Numbered from the stretch's first letter, positions 36,701 through 48,847 are shown. The stretch is DNA of 64,000 bases from Marsupella aquatica (GCA_973895155.1 OZ316893.1:5022001-5086000), one strand, 5' to 3'. Notes: generated from the letters alone by a model not told the origin. Program-made: numbers and translations.

Positions 36701-38924
36701 GATTTTCTAATTTAAAATGGCAGAGAGTAGTACTTCTGTCCAACGTCTCCAAGTGCATTGTGAAAGGGAGCAGGCGGTGATGTTCAATGAAGATGCAGAC
36801 ATCATAGATGTGGTTGAAAGGGAGTCGGACAGGGATACCACTTTGACAGGATGGTTCAAGACAAATGCGATGTTTGAATCGGCACGCCATGTCACGTACA
36901 CTAATTTCCCTCAAGAATGGACGTGGAACAAGGCTCTACGGAAATGGTCTCCACGTCAGCAAGGGTTTAGCATTGGGCGAATATACTTTGTGGCACCATC
37001 GGCTGGGGAGAGATATTATTTGCGAGCCCTCTTGATTGTTGTCACTGGGGCTCAAAGTTTTGAAGATCTCCAAACTTTTGAGAACGTGGTGCATCCAACG
37101 TTCAAAGAAGCCGCCCTCGCGCGCGGATTGTATGAGAATGATGTAGAGTGGGATAGGTGTCTTGGCGAGGCGGGCCTCATGCAGACCGGCTCACAACTTC
37201 GACGGTTGTTCATCACCATCCTCATCTTTGGCAGCCCCACACAACCCTGTGATCTGTGGACAAGTTACGCTTCAAAGTTGAGTGATGATTGTTGTCATCA
37301 CCTTCTCAGCATGGGTTTTCTTGAACCCTCGGAAGAACAACAAAGGAGCTTCGCACTATATTTAATTGGACAGGCATTGCACACCCAAGGGAAGACGTTG
37401 GGTGAATTTGGGTTGCCCCTCCCTTTAGAATAGTTTTGTGAAGATCTGGCAAACACCAATCAATTGATATGGGAGGAGATGTCCTATCGCCAAGAGGATT
37501 TGGAACAACAATTGGCTGAGCAGGAGCCGTTGTTGAATGTTGGGCAACGCATTGCTTACACTGCAATATTGGAGGCGGTTCGGGGTCGTGAGGCTTCCAC
37601 ATTCTTCATAGATGGGCCAGGAGGGACAGGGAAGACCTTTGTGGAGAATGTTCTTCTACGTAGGGTGCGGGCTGATGGGGACATAGCGTTGGCTGTGGCC
37701 TCTTCGGGAATTGCAGGTTTGTTGTTGGATGGAGGTCGCACAGCACATTCAAGGTTTAAGCTTCCTCTCAATCCCGATGCTCAATCACTATGCAACATGA
37801 AGAAGCAAACGGAGCTTGCTGAATTGTTGCGAAGGACAACATTCATTCTGTGGGATGAAGCGCCTATGGTTCATCGACATGCTGTGGAGGCGCTTGATAG
37901 GACACTTCGCGACATAAGAGAAGACAACAGAAAGTTTGGGGGGCTGGTGGTTGCATTTGCAGGGGACTTTCGACAAGTGTTGCCGGTGAAAGCAAGAGCA
38001 AGTCGTGCGCAGATTGTGGGAGGATGCTTGAAGAAATCTCACATTTGGCACTCTGTGAAAACATTCAAGCTTACGGAGAATATGCGTGCGCGGGGTACAT
38101 CCACTTCAATTGAGTTTGGGAACCGGACTTTCCAAGAATGGCTCCTTCAACTTGGGGATGATAAATTGCCAAAGCAAGGAGCGTTAAATAACATGATTAT
38201 GGTCCCGCCATCCATGATGGAGAACATTATTGACACCGACTCCTTGATTCGTGCAATTTATCCATCATTGGAGAATATTGATGACAAGTTGCTAAGCGAG
38301 AGAACAATATTGGCGCCAACGAACGAGGAGGCGCTGAAGATCAACAGTTCAATATTGGAAGGGCTCGCAGGAGATGCACACACCTTCTTAAGTATAGATC
38401 GCCCCGATCAATTGGAAGGACGTGACTTTTACCCTACTGAGTTCTTGAATACACTAACACCCACCGGTTTGCCTCCGCACAAGCTGGTACTTAAGGTTGG
38501 ATGCCCTGTTATTCTTTTACGTAATGGCGACTTCACTACAGGATTATGTAACGGGACATGACTCATAGTACGTACAATCAATAGTCGTGTCATAGAGGCG
38601 CGGGTTCTTGCAGGCAAACATGCAGGGAACATAACGTTCATACCACGTATTCCGTTGACGTCAGATGAGGGACTTCCTTTCATGCTGCGAAGAGTCCAAT
38701 TCCCGGTTCGAGTGGCATATGCCATGACTATTAATAAGGCACAAGGTCAAACTTTAGAACATGTAGGATTGCAACTTTCTAAGTCGGTTTTCAGTCATGG
38801 TCAATTGTATGTTGCCTTTTCAAGAGCCACATGTCCTACAAGGATAAAAGTGTTACTTCCAGACGATGAAGATGGAGAAGCAAAGTTGACCAAAAATGTT
38901 GTATATGATGAAGTTCTCTACTAA
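33780..38924 (+). pseudogene. Helitron Rep/PIF1-like helicase gene, inactivated
   Basis: A rolling-circle replication initiator fused to a PIF1-type helicase. N-terminus MPPPDQVLAARRERYAKNKD, then an acidic region with repeated F/Y-D-E-E/G-W-L motifs and a CxxC finger (V-C-H-T-C-G-A-L-H-W). Rep motif 1 is FITFTCNPEW, motif 2 GLPHAHML (HUH) and motif 3 YKYVYKGHD. Helicase motifs are [41 protein letters not shown] and FSHGQLYVAFSRA. One GT-AG intron lies at 35079-35175. Lesions: stops at 34608, 36198, 36708, 37431 and 38559, and +1 C shifts in C-runs at 34761-34764 and 35950-35952. From 35953 to 38924 a single frame is kept apart from stops, so decay is modest. Confidence 0.93.
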
Positions 38925-39117
38925 ATCAATAAAGACCTCATCATGTGTATTCTCTTCAAAATATTGTATCAAGTGTGAATGTTATTCTTTCACTTTTGTA
39001 TTTAACAACATCTATTACTTCATAATGTCTTTCACTAATGACATGTTTTACTTATTGACCATATTGTACTCACAACATTTTTATACTCAGCCAATTTTTT
39101 TGTCAACAACTTCTTGG

Positions 39118-39480
39118 GCAGCATAACATCTTTTCTCTCAACATCTCTTGGCCGGCACGACATCTTTTCTCTCCGCGACCTCTTGGCTGGCACAACATCT
39201 TTTGTCTCCACGACCACTTGGCCGGCATGACAACTTTTCTCTCCACGACCTCTTGGCTGGCACAACATCTTTTGTCTCCACGACCGCTTGGCCGGCATGA
39301 CATCTTTTCTCTCCACGACCGCTTGGCCGGCACGACATCTTTTCTCTCCATGACTTTTTGGCGGACACGACATCTTTTTTTCTCAACGACATCTTGGCCA
39401 ACACATCTTTTTTTCTCCATGACATCTTGGCCGCCACGACATCTTGGCCGCCACGACATCTTGGCCGCCACGACTTCGTT
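39118..39480. repeat. 35-bp minisatellite near the Helitron 1 3' end, about 8-10 units
   Basis: Unit: GACATCTTTTCTCTCCACGA then (C)CTCTTGGC(C/T)GGCAC. The last part collapses to a 17-bp unit, GACATCTTGGCCGCCAC, repeated three times. Units abut without unique spacers. Confidence 0.92.
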
Positions 39481-39481
39481 T

Positions 39482-39506
39482 GTGCAACGCACGGGTATTG
39501 AGCTAG
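39482..39506 (+). other. Helitron 1 3' terminus (hairpin + CTAG)
   Basis: The stem GTGC/GCAC with AAC loop ends 10 nt before CTAG, and the next base is T. This is the standard CTRR-T Helitron terminator geometry. Confidence 0.8.
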
Positions 39507-40501
39507 TATATTATATTTTGATGTGCAGTTATCGAGACCCATGTAGGACAAGGGGATGGTTATCCTGATGTAATCCAAGCCTTTCCAATCTTACACGTGG
39601 TGGGTTCATGTCTTAAAGTGTGTTCCTCTTGAGGCCTAAGGGCAGCTTCTCCGGCAGCTCTTAGGATGATTTAATAATGCCTACCCAAAGGTATTGTCAT
39701 TGTCATTGTCATCGGCTGAATAGCCACCAGCCAGACTACTTCTGTCCACAGTCTGCAATTCTGCATGACCACACCTACTGTACATGCTCATGTCACCGTA
39801 GCCTTTGGATGCCCTAATAAAGTACAGCATTGAAGCGTACTTTCTAAGAGCGAAAATACGCCAAATTCTGCCCCCTTATAAAGTACTCGCAACTTTTGGT
39901 AAAAGTCAGCCAGGTATTTTCTGTCGATTTTCCACTTTGGGTAAAACTAGTGAGGAACCCTGTAGCCAGAACCTGATGTTCCTTAAATGTAGGGAGATCT
40001 AATGGTAAATCTATATCACAATGCCCAAGGGCAAAATGCCAAACAGGGAGACAAGATCACAAAAGAAAAGCAACCCAATGAAGGGGAGGGAAAAGAGGCG
40101 TGTTGCTTCTCTGGTGATGGAGGGGATCTTTTTTGAGTGGTGGCCAGTGGCAGGCTGAGTTCGGCTTTTTGCCTGTGGTGCCTTGGCTGGTCTTCCTGCT
40201 CTAGTTGCAGTCTGGTAATTCTCAGGATTGGTTTGTTTTTAGTTTGGTTAGGGGCTACTCCTTCCTCTTCTGATCATCCTCCTTCCATTAGGCGATCTGG
40301 TTGGAGGATGGCCTTCCTCTTTTCTATGGGTGTGCTCCTTCTTTCAGCCCCTTAATTTTCCTTGTGTTGGACTGCCTCCTCCTCCCAGGCAGGTTCCTAT
40401 TGTCCCTTGTCCTGAGGGTTTGAAATAAAGTTGTACGTTTTTCCAAAAACCAAAAAAAAAAGTTTTAAAAAAGAGGGGAAATCTAATGTAATGAAATTAG
40501 A

Positions 40502-40623
40502 CAAACAAGGACTTAACAGGACCCCTCTGGCATCTCCTGGACTTAACCAGACCCTTGTGAGTAAAATGTCATCAAGATCTGAGCAAAATTAGTAGGCACA
40601 GGGTCCTGTTAAGTCTTTTCCTG
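40502..40623. mobile_element. Mutator-like MITE, copy 2 (122 bp, perfect 9-bp TSD)
   Basis: GAAATTAGA flanks both ends (40493-40501 and 40624-40632). The termini CAAACAAGGACTTAACAGGA and the complement of CAGGAAAAGACTTAACAGGA match copy 1 at 27.7 kb, and the interior (CTCCTGGACTTAA, ATCAAGATCTGAGCAAAAT) is shared. A 9-bp duplication points to Mutator-type mobilisation. Confidence 0.92.
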
Positions 40624-42988
40624 GAAATTAGATGAGGAATATTGTAACTGCTATTTCACACGAGTGACCTTTGCCACTGGCAAGAAAGATATATCCTTAA
40701 AAGGCTGCTGCCATATATAGTGCTCTCTTTGTTTGAGATTCTGAATGGCAAGAAGTTGTTTTGACTGGTTTCCAGAAAATACTGGGTGGCCCTTTTAACC
40801 TTTCCCAGCCAAAAACTGTTTCAGTATACTTTTCCTTCTATTTTGCTCATACCCAGCCAAAACATGTGTCTCCTCAGCAAAAAAACATTGTCTTCCTAGG
40901 CATTTCATTTCATTTGAAGGTCATCAGTCTGTCATGTCTGAAATTTGATTAATTTGTTCCCCATTTCCCCAAATTGCCCGCATATTTTTCCACGTTATAT
41001 TTTGGAGGCATGAGACATCATTTTTTAGAATCTATTTGCCATTTGGGCAACCCAGATTACTTGTATGGTATTGTTGGCATGGGTAAGGTTATCCGCCTTG
41101 CATTTGGGGCAGGGGACCCGCAGACCAAAGTCCCTAGTATACTGTAATGTGGGATATCCCAACAGGAAGTTGCAAAATATCTTGGATTGTCGTTTCACAG
41201 CTTAAAAGAACAAATTAAAGTGGACAACAGAGAGGGGAGGGAGGTTGGTAAAACATCAACTACAATAATATAGTAAGATGAGGCCCTTTTCTTTATTTGT
41301 CTTCAATTTAATGGTTTACTCACTCATTACTTGACTCACTAGGTGAACTAAACTCCAATAAAGCATATTAACCTACACCTTGAAGAGCAAACCATCACCC
41401 TGACATATGTAGATGAACTTAAACTAAGGCCTTCTTTCCTAAAGGCCAAAAATGTCAAGGTGAGATGGTATGACAAAAGATAAAATGTTGAGAAGAGAAA
41501 ATGATGTTGAGGAGTGAAAAAGACGGCACTTAGATGAGAAAAAGACGTCAAGGCGAGGCAAGAAAATTATATAGGTTTGCAATGTAGTTATTGACATGCT
41601 ATGTGTGATCCTGACTATGCAGTTGTTATGGTCATGTTCAATACTTGCACATTGTGAAAAAGATATCATTGCGTATAAGGTATCTATGTCAAAAATATAG
41701 ACATTGTTGCAAAAGTGATAAGAGAGATAGGTGATGACAACAGAAGCAAACACATTCACACCGCCCTAGGTGGAGGGTGACATCCCCCCTCCTCTCCCAC
41801 TTTTTACTGGGCTGCCTTTCGCTTCCCCCCTCACCCTAAAAAAACCCAATGAAAGGCAAGGGGGTCCCTTTTTCCTCCCTTTTCCCTCTAATTGCCTAAT
41901 AATTATTATTCTCTACTTTGAACTTTATGTCTCCTAGTCTCTATCTCCTCAGAATAGTGTCCCAAGGGCCCCCATTTCAATGGCAACGCATGACACTCAC
42001 ATACATCAAGCTTATGCCATCATGCCATACTTTGTCTGTGTGCTTTGGGTTAGGGAGATTGTTTTTTGAGTTATGAAAGGCTAGGATAAAAGAGTGTATA
42101 ATCCAATGGTAATCCCGATGGTCATGGAATGTTCCCTGGCTCCAAAAGTGATTTTGTAATTGGACTACCCACCACTTTTGGCGGAATAGGGTATTACAGT
42201 AGTAAGATATCCTAGCAACCATCAGGTTGGCGCATGACTAAATAATTATTGAGAATGTGATACATTGAGACAAGTTTTTTATATATAACACATTAGCATA
42301 CATTTTTGGTAATGTTTGTGAAACTTGGTAAACATTATACAATTCATGTTTTAGAAGTGTTCGATGTTTATTACTATAAATCACTCATTTAGCAGTGTTT
42401 ACATTGATTTTAAAGCTAAGAAGAACATCTATTATAAATGGCATTGTGCTGTAATTTGAAAGATAAAAGTACTGAGTTTTTGTGCAGGGCACCCGCAAAC
42501 CCAGTAGTCTGTACCACTGTGACAGTAACTTAGGCCTGGCCAGCAGACCTGGTCACCGTAGTGGTATCATGAAAAATCTTTGCAGTCTCTCCACGCTATA
42601 TCAATCAAACTTTCCTGGGGCATCATTTGTTTCCAAACATCTGTTTCACCGGTCGAGTGAGGGAATGTGGTATTTCTATTAGTTTGAAATTTACAATTCT
42701 AGTTAGATTGTCAATTTATTTATGGCCAAGCAGGAGCCAAATGTTCTTTGTGTGAACTCTAGTTCCATAGATTTATAGTTAAGCTGCACATTTTAATAAA
42801 TCCAAATCATTGAAGTTTAGGGATTCTGTGTGAGGACAGGTTTGGCCAAGATTCATATTCCACATGAGCTTGTGACTTGGCCAAGTTTAGTTTGTACATG
42901 AGCTAACGTATACAGACAGATAATATTCAGTAACCAATACTACTTATATTGACTCCACACAAGTAGATGAAACTACCAATAATCGTGG

Positions 42989-43192
42989 AATTTTTTTTAA
43001 GTTGTTGCTTTTTGTATGTGATTATTGCAGGTTGTATTAATAAAATTACCAATTTTCACACAACAAAAGTCATTTGATTGTCACCAAAATTAATTTTTTT
43101 AAGTTGTTGCTTTTTGTATGTGATTATTGCAGGTTGTATTAATAAAATTACCAATTTTCACACAACAAAAGTCATTTGATTGTCACCAAAAT
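42989..43192. repeat. Near-exact 102-bp tandem duplication
   Basis: AAGTTGTTGCTTTTTGTATG begins at 42999 and 43101. Both copies run through TTCACACAACAAAAGTC to TTGTCACCAAAATT with essentially no differences, apart from the length of the T-run. Very recent. Confidence 0.93.
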
Positions 43193-44908
43193 TCCCAACT
43201 CAGATTTCATTACATGACCCTGGGCCAGAATAGCCAGGGTGTTAATCAATTGCCACCAAGGGGTGACATCTACAAGAGAAAAGTTCTCAAGGAGGTTCCA
43301 TTACAATACATTCCTGTATACATACCAAACTTACGGGCAAGTTGGAAACCAACCCTTAAGCACACAGTCCATTAAGTTTAAATGAGTTGAAAATCTCCTT
43401 GGTGGTACTTTCCAGTCAGACTAGTGCAAACCCATGATAGACTGAGCTTTGCCTTGAAGTGGCTGTTGCATAGCTCGTTAAGTTCCTAAATAGTAGGAAA
43501 ATTGCTATCAGCCATTTTTTTCTGTATTGTAAAACTTATTCAAGGTGGCTCCCTACTGGCCTATGGAGTAGGGAAAGTTGGCTGGTGCATCTGCTTTGGG
43601 TTGGAGCCAAGTGGAAAATAGTGTTAAGAGTAAGTTCACTGGTTAATCCCAAAGCTTTGGAGTGCACTCAGGTGGCATAAGGTAAATTAAACAGCTGCTC
43701 TAAAAACTTGAAATCACTTTTTGGGAAAACTTCCTGGGTCCACTAGCTCATTCTTGGGAAAATACTTCTAGGTCATTGTCAGCAACTGGTGACTATTGCA
43801 TTGCATGGTAATGAGCAATTTTGTCCCATTTTTTCCAGAATTTAGCCCAAGTATCATTAGCATTCCCTTTTTCTAGATATATTTTTGGCAAATTTTTGCC
43901 CACAAAATAATGACTCTAGTGACCTCTAAGAGTTTTTAATAGTAGTGGATCGATAACCTTGAAGCCAGAAAAGGTGAAGTAATACTCCACATGCACTAAG
44001 TATGGAGTGGCAACTTCTCTGGCAACTTCCTAATCTATTGACTGTGAATAAAAAATGTTCTTCTATTAGCCTCTGCAATTATCATTGGCGGCCACTTGTC
44101 TCAACAAATCTCAGGTACTCAGGATTTTGTACAGGTTGCTTTCTCCACTATGCACGTACGAGGCCAACTACCAAAGACGGATAAGAAGACTCGAGGAATC
44201 TTTTCTCTCTTTCCTTTTAGGCTCACATGCTATAATTTGTACAGTTCAACATTTTTGTTCTATCTTCTCAAGATTTGGTAGTAGTATTCTGACCTATCCT
44301 GAGATACAGGTTTCAGTTTTGAGATCCCACCACAGCTCACTTCACTTCGTTCAGTTAATAAAAGAATAGTACTAACATTTGTACCGGGTAGTTGATTGCT
44401 AGTACCATGGACCAAGACCATACTGGCTTTTTCCCTAACCCATATATCTATTCAATAAAACATGATCAAATGCTAGTGTAAGGGCTGATGGCCTACAACA
44501 AAGCCTCTAGACCTTGACTCTGGGGCACAACTACAATTGGGGGTGGAGTGAAAAGGGCAGGCTGGTCCTTGGGCATTTGGGCCCAGCGTTTGCACTAATA
44601 GATACTAAGATTACAACAGTTGTAGACATTCAAGAAAATATTTGTGAAATGCAAACCTTAGAGGCTTGTCCATTGTGTAATTTTGCTATCTCACCCATGT
44701 ACTCTCTCACAGTTATAAGGGCTGAAGACTTCCACAATAGCCTAGATGGCGTCCATTAATGCCCTACCCTTACCAGGCCACTGTATTGAATACTTTCTAT
44801 AATACTCGTACCATTGCAACTCACACTCCATGGATCGTCGAAAACATCATCTTTTACTCAAACTAGCCTGAGTACCCGTTCCTTGAACATCTTACTAATA
44901 AAGCGCGA

Positions 44909-44961
44909 AGTGAACCCTACTGTTCACTGCCTACGGTCTAGAGTGAAGCCTCTAGACCGTA
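44909..44961. repeat. Two adjacent perfect hairpins
   Basis: AGTGAAC-CCTACT-GTTCACT (44909-44928) is followed directly by TACGGTCTAGAG-TGAAGC-CTCTAGACCGTA (44932-44961), a 12-bp stem. They lie 19 bp inside the proposed Helitron 2 5' end. Confidence 0.85.
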
Positions 44962-45039
44962 ACTCTGGGGGCGTAGGAAAATTGAGGGTGCCGGGTGCGG
45001 GTGGAAATCAAGGGTGAACCACTGTAATAGGTTTGGAAG

Positions 45040-45250
45040 TGAAGCGGCTTGGAAGTGAAGCGGCGTGACCTATCTGGCTCTGTCACTGCAGAACACAAGG
45101 GAGCTGCGTGGAGCTGTGTGGGAATAGAAGCTGCGTGGAGCTGTGTGGGAATGGAAGTCGATCTGGCTCTGTCAATGAGGAACAGAAGGGAGCTGTGTGG
45201 AATGGAAGTGGATCCACGATGGCACATGGAAAAACAGGGAGCCGAATGTG
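45040..45250. repeat. Internally repetitive segment (GGAGCTGTGTGGGAAT)
   Basis: GCTGCGTGGAGCTGTGTGGG occurs twice in tandem with a 26-bp offset, and CT(G)GCTCTGTCA(C/A)TG..GAACA(C/G)AAGGGAGCTG occurs twice more widely spaced. A related block recurs near 46.96-47.02 kb. Confidence 0.7.
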
Positions 45251-45680
45251 AATGCAAGGGAAGCTCAGCTGCCTGATAGATTTGCCTTTTGATTTCGCTT
45301 TGCCATTTTAATTTTGAATTTGGGTGAGTGGACTGATTATCGATTGATTAAGATTGCTTGACGTTTTGCAGATTTATTGTGAGCGGCATTACTTCTCTAC
45401 AAAAAGGCAAGCATAGCAATTAAGCTTGAGACTAGAAGAATCAAGGCTGCATGACCACCTTCCTACGTTCGGTAATGTTCCTTACCTTCACTGATAGAAT
45501 GGCCACTTCAGTTGCGCATCTCTCTTAACCCCTCTTTGCTTTGAAACGTCGGCAATAAGGTCGGCAGTAAGCTGATCCGGGTTTGAGTTGCTCCATCGAT
45601 CGATGTGCTTTGATTATCCTCGCAGCGTTGTAGACCTTATAGTGAGCTGGCTGGCAGGCACTCTTCTTGGTTACGATCTA

Positions 45681-45811
45681 TTGTAGGGATCTGGGAGGGA
45701 CTCGGGAAGATTTCCTGCAAGGATCCGGGAGCGGCTCGGGAAGAATTGTTGCAGGGATTTGGCAAGGACTCGGGAAGATTTCCTGCAAGGATCCGGGAGG
45801 GCTCGGGATGG
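45681..45811. repeat. 68-bp tandem duplication x2
   Basis: TTG(T/C)AGGGAT begins at 45681 and 45749. Both copies contain GACTCGGGAAGATTTCCTGC and AAGGATCCGGGAG. A partial relative (GCAGGGATCC..GACGGCTCCAA) lies near 47.84 kb. Confidence 0.8.
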
Positions 45812-45832
45812 TGCAAGACGGCTCCAATTGCC

Positions 45833-45927
45833 ATGATTGAGCCTAGCTGGGATTTCTATGTTCCTAATCCCGAGCGTGGCTTTGTGACTATTGAGGTTAT
45901 CAGTGGACTTGCAGAGTGTTGTGACAG
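45833..45927 (+). other. Possible orphan exon
   Basis: The frame M-I-E-P-S-W-D-F-Y-V-P-N-P-E-R-G-F-V-T-I continues for about twelve more codons to a strong donor, G-A-C-A-G|GTGAGT, at about 45928. Composition looks protein-like, but I recognise no family and find no partner exon. It may be captured sequence inside Helitron 2. Confidence 0.3.
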
Positions 45928-47519
45928 GTGAGTTTCTTCATTTCGCATAATTGCTAAGACTTTGAGTCGCTGCAATGCTACTACCCGGATTTGAAGGACA
46001 GTAGCAGACTCCGCTTAGAGTGCCTGGCGTTTGGTGAAATCTCACTACAGACCCAACGTTGCGTAGTGCTATGGAGCATAAATCGAACTTATATGGAGCA
46101 AAAAGAAATTGCGATGAACAAGTGCGGAGGAACTGAGCTGAAATTGAGTGAGGTATGATCAACTGAGAAGGAGCAGGACATCCTAGGCACTGCGAACAGA
46201 GTTTGCAATAGAAGAGCAATGTCAAAGCACTTAATTGACAACCCAAAGCGCAACAAATGGAGTTGGAAGTGATTTAGCTTTCCATTCAAAATATTCCTCT
46301 GCCCCGTTGGTACGCCTGTGAACGAAAAATTGAGGTAAAGGATTTCTCGGGGAGGAAATGGCGAAAATGGCGGTGACTGCTATGAAAATCCACAAGACTA
46401 TACCAAATGTTCGGTATCCATAGCATTGAATTAAGTAGCACAATCCTGCACCAGACGACGGCTGCTGCACTCCAATAAGACATGAGTCAAGGAGGTCCGG
46501 CGTGGGGAGGACTCTTGGCAACACTGGCGGTCATCGTCGTCCCTTTTTAATCCCTCAGATGACACGAACAGCCCGCAAGATCATTGTCAGTATCACCTCT
46601 TTTCAATTCTCTCTCTGTAAAATTTGCGTCAAACGGTCATAGAATTCCTTCAATTCTTCCATTTCAAGTCCTCGAACGTAATTAGAATTTTATGTCACTT
46701 TGAGAGGGCGGAAATTAGCTCATAGAAAGGTTCCAATTCAGGCTATACATTTCCAATTTCGAATTCAAGTTATCGCTTCTTTCCCATCTACAATCGAAAG
46801 CAACAGTAGAGTCGTGCGCTCATGGTTCTGAGAGTCCTATATCTCATTCAGCAGGATACTTCACTCAGACATGGACTGATAGCTCCAAACTCTGTGTAAC
46901 GGGACACAATTGTGACAACCATTGAAAGGCTAATCGTTTTGAATTGCTTGGGAACACAGCTACGTGGGAGTGGAAGTGGATAGGCTCTGTCACTTGGGAA
47001 CACAAGGGCGCGGAACGGTACTGCATCAGCAGGGGAAGGAGTTTGGATTGGAGTGTGGCAAATGTTAGCTTAGATTAGATGAGCCTAACTTAAGAAGCAG
47101 GACAAGCTTGACCGTGAAATATTGGGAAGGAGAGGATTTTTCTGTGTCACAAGGCGTTCTGAAGTGAGGGTTTTGGGTCGGGTGATAGAGACGAAGACGT
47201 GAAGAATTGTTGGAGAGAGCCTACAGGGGGTTAGGCCCGTGGCTGGCACCATAGCTACGCTGCGTCTCGCTTCTCCGACCGGGCCGAGCCTCTCGCGTCC
47301 GAGGTCTGATGCTGAACCCCTCCCTGCCCTCTCAGTCTGTGTCTTCCTCTGGAAAGACTGGAATGATTCGTTCAGTCGTCTGTCTTTGTCGCCCGCTCGG
47401 CTTTTTGCTCTGGTGGTGGGAGGAGGAGTGGAACTTGGGAGTGGGGACTACCGTCTTCCCATAACAAATCTGGACGAGATGGAACGGTTCTTGGGAGCGG
47501 CGAGAGCAAAGGGGCGTTG

Positions 47520-47796
47520 AGGAATTTGAGCGCAGTGAGGAGAAGTTCGTCAGCCTCCGATAGCCCAAGAATGAAGCCGGGAGGTATTTCATCCCCAAAC
47601 AGCGGCACCACACGGAGGACGATGAGTGGGAGGTACGTCTCGGTCTCTCGAGAGGAAGAGGAGTCCATGGATTTTTCCAGAGACATCAGCTCCAATTTCC
47701 CCTACTTGGTGCACATCCCTCCAACTCCAGACAATCAACCCATGTCCGGGACCAACACCCCGAGGCATTGCAGGTAAAGCAGAGCAGCAATTTGTG
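47520..47796 (+). pseudogene. Cellulose synthase-like D (CSLD) N-terminal fragment
   Basis: CSLD enzymes make beta-glucan in tip-growing plant cells. This piece shows the conserved N-terminal leader: R-N-L-S-A-V-R-R-S-S-S, then SGRYVSVSREE, then VHIPPTPDNQPMSGTNTP. After a one-base shift at about 47761-47763 it continues G-I-A-G-K-A-E-Q-Q-F-V. Homology stops abruptly there; the zinc finger and the entire catalytic domain are absent. Another shift near 47516 separates it from an upstream A-R-A-K-G piece. The upstream C/T-rich sequence may be part of the source gene's 5' UTR. About 90 residues of a protein normally over 1,000 remain, so this is a fragment, likely captured or copied. Confidence 0.8.
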
Positions 47797-48847
47797 TTAG
47801 GGAGTGGGACTAGGGACTCATCAATTTACGATCTGCTGCAGGGATCCAAGAGGGTAGCATGACGGCTCCAAGTGCGAGGAAGAGCTGGGAAAGGTGAGTG
47901 CCCTCTCCTTGAATGTTACCGGCTGATCTGACTTTGTCAGGAGTTGCTTTCCACTCTTGCTAAAGCAAAAAGGAGTCACAGCTCTTGCTTGAATTGATTT
48001 GGGCATTCAGTTTCTAAGTGCATCCTTTCCTGCTGTCTGCACAAAACCGCTCTCGCTGAGTCTCCCTCGCCTCCTGCTTCAGCTGCTGTCCATAAGAGAT
48101 CTGTTTACCGAGTTTTGACTTGCGTCGGGAGCATTCAACATTTCTATGAGCTCTTATTTGCTAGCTCGTAGTTAGTTTTGACTCCGGTAGGATTTGATGA
48201 TGACCATGTTGAGGACCGACTTGATGTGTGAGTATTACTTTTGACTATGAATCTGTGTGAGTTTAGGGTCTGAGTGTGAGTCGAATCTAATTGTGCTCGG
48301 TAAATGGGTGTCGGTGTGTCCAGGAGAAAGGAGGTTGAAAGGAGGTTGGTGCTGCAGTTCATGGTCGAGAGATAGCATCAATATTTGGTGAACTTTGGGA
48401 ACCAATCTGGTACTACCTCAATGGATTTTTGGTCGTTGCAGAGACACTGGCATCAGTGGTTGCGGCAACAGTAGAGTAGACAGCACATTTAGAGGGCAGG
48501 CAGAAGAGTAGTCAATGACAAGAGAGCAGTGAGATAAGCAGTCCGTTCCAGCCTTTTCTTTCATCCCTTTCACCAAGACAAAGTGCTCAAGATATGATGG
48601 TTAAGTGACCATCATAGCATATCAAATTAGTGATAGAGTTTAGATTGCTAAATTTTGGTCCAAGATAGAGGCATCCAAGATAGAGGCATCTGAGATAGAA
48701 AATAGTTGAGTCATGTAAAACATGGCTTTGTATGTGATGGTTGATCACAATCATTTTATGAATAAATTTGAGCAATCCTTTATACTTCATACATTTTCTT
48801 ATCCAAAATTTGTTCTCCTCTATTTTGTAGATATAAATATGATCTAG

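Larger units (their letters stand above)
31670..39506 (+). mobile_element. Helitron 1, decayed autonomous-type element (about 7.8 kb)
   Basis: Contains a Rep-helicase gene relic on the + strand. The 3' end is the hairpin GTGC-AAC-GCAC (39482-39492), then GGGTATTGAG and CTAG (39503-39506), followed by a host T, as Helitrons require. The proposed 5' end is TC at 31670-31671 after an A (TCAGAAACTATAATACAAGG); it fits the A|TC rule but is a weak call. Internal order: GC-rich block, TATA box, short exon, four 165-bp repeats, Rep-helicase gene, 35-bp minisatellite, terminus. Confidence 0.8.
39507..44889. other. Gene-poor interval
   Basis: No recognisable gene. Near 40080-40460 is a stretch ending AAATAAAGTTGTACG...CCAAAAACCAAAAAAAAAA, a likely LINE 3' UTR and tail. 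ATCTAATG occurs on both sides (near 39997 and 40481), a possible short duplication. The remainder is AT-rich unique DNA with the repeats listed separately. Confidence 0.45.

Noticed and set aside
39118-39480. CRISPR-like array
   Set aside because: Repeat units abut without unique spacers, and the context is a plant Helitron; it is a minisatellite.
39103-39578. Several minus-strand frames of 112-146 codons
   Set aside because: All translate the 35-bp minisatellite.
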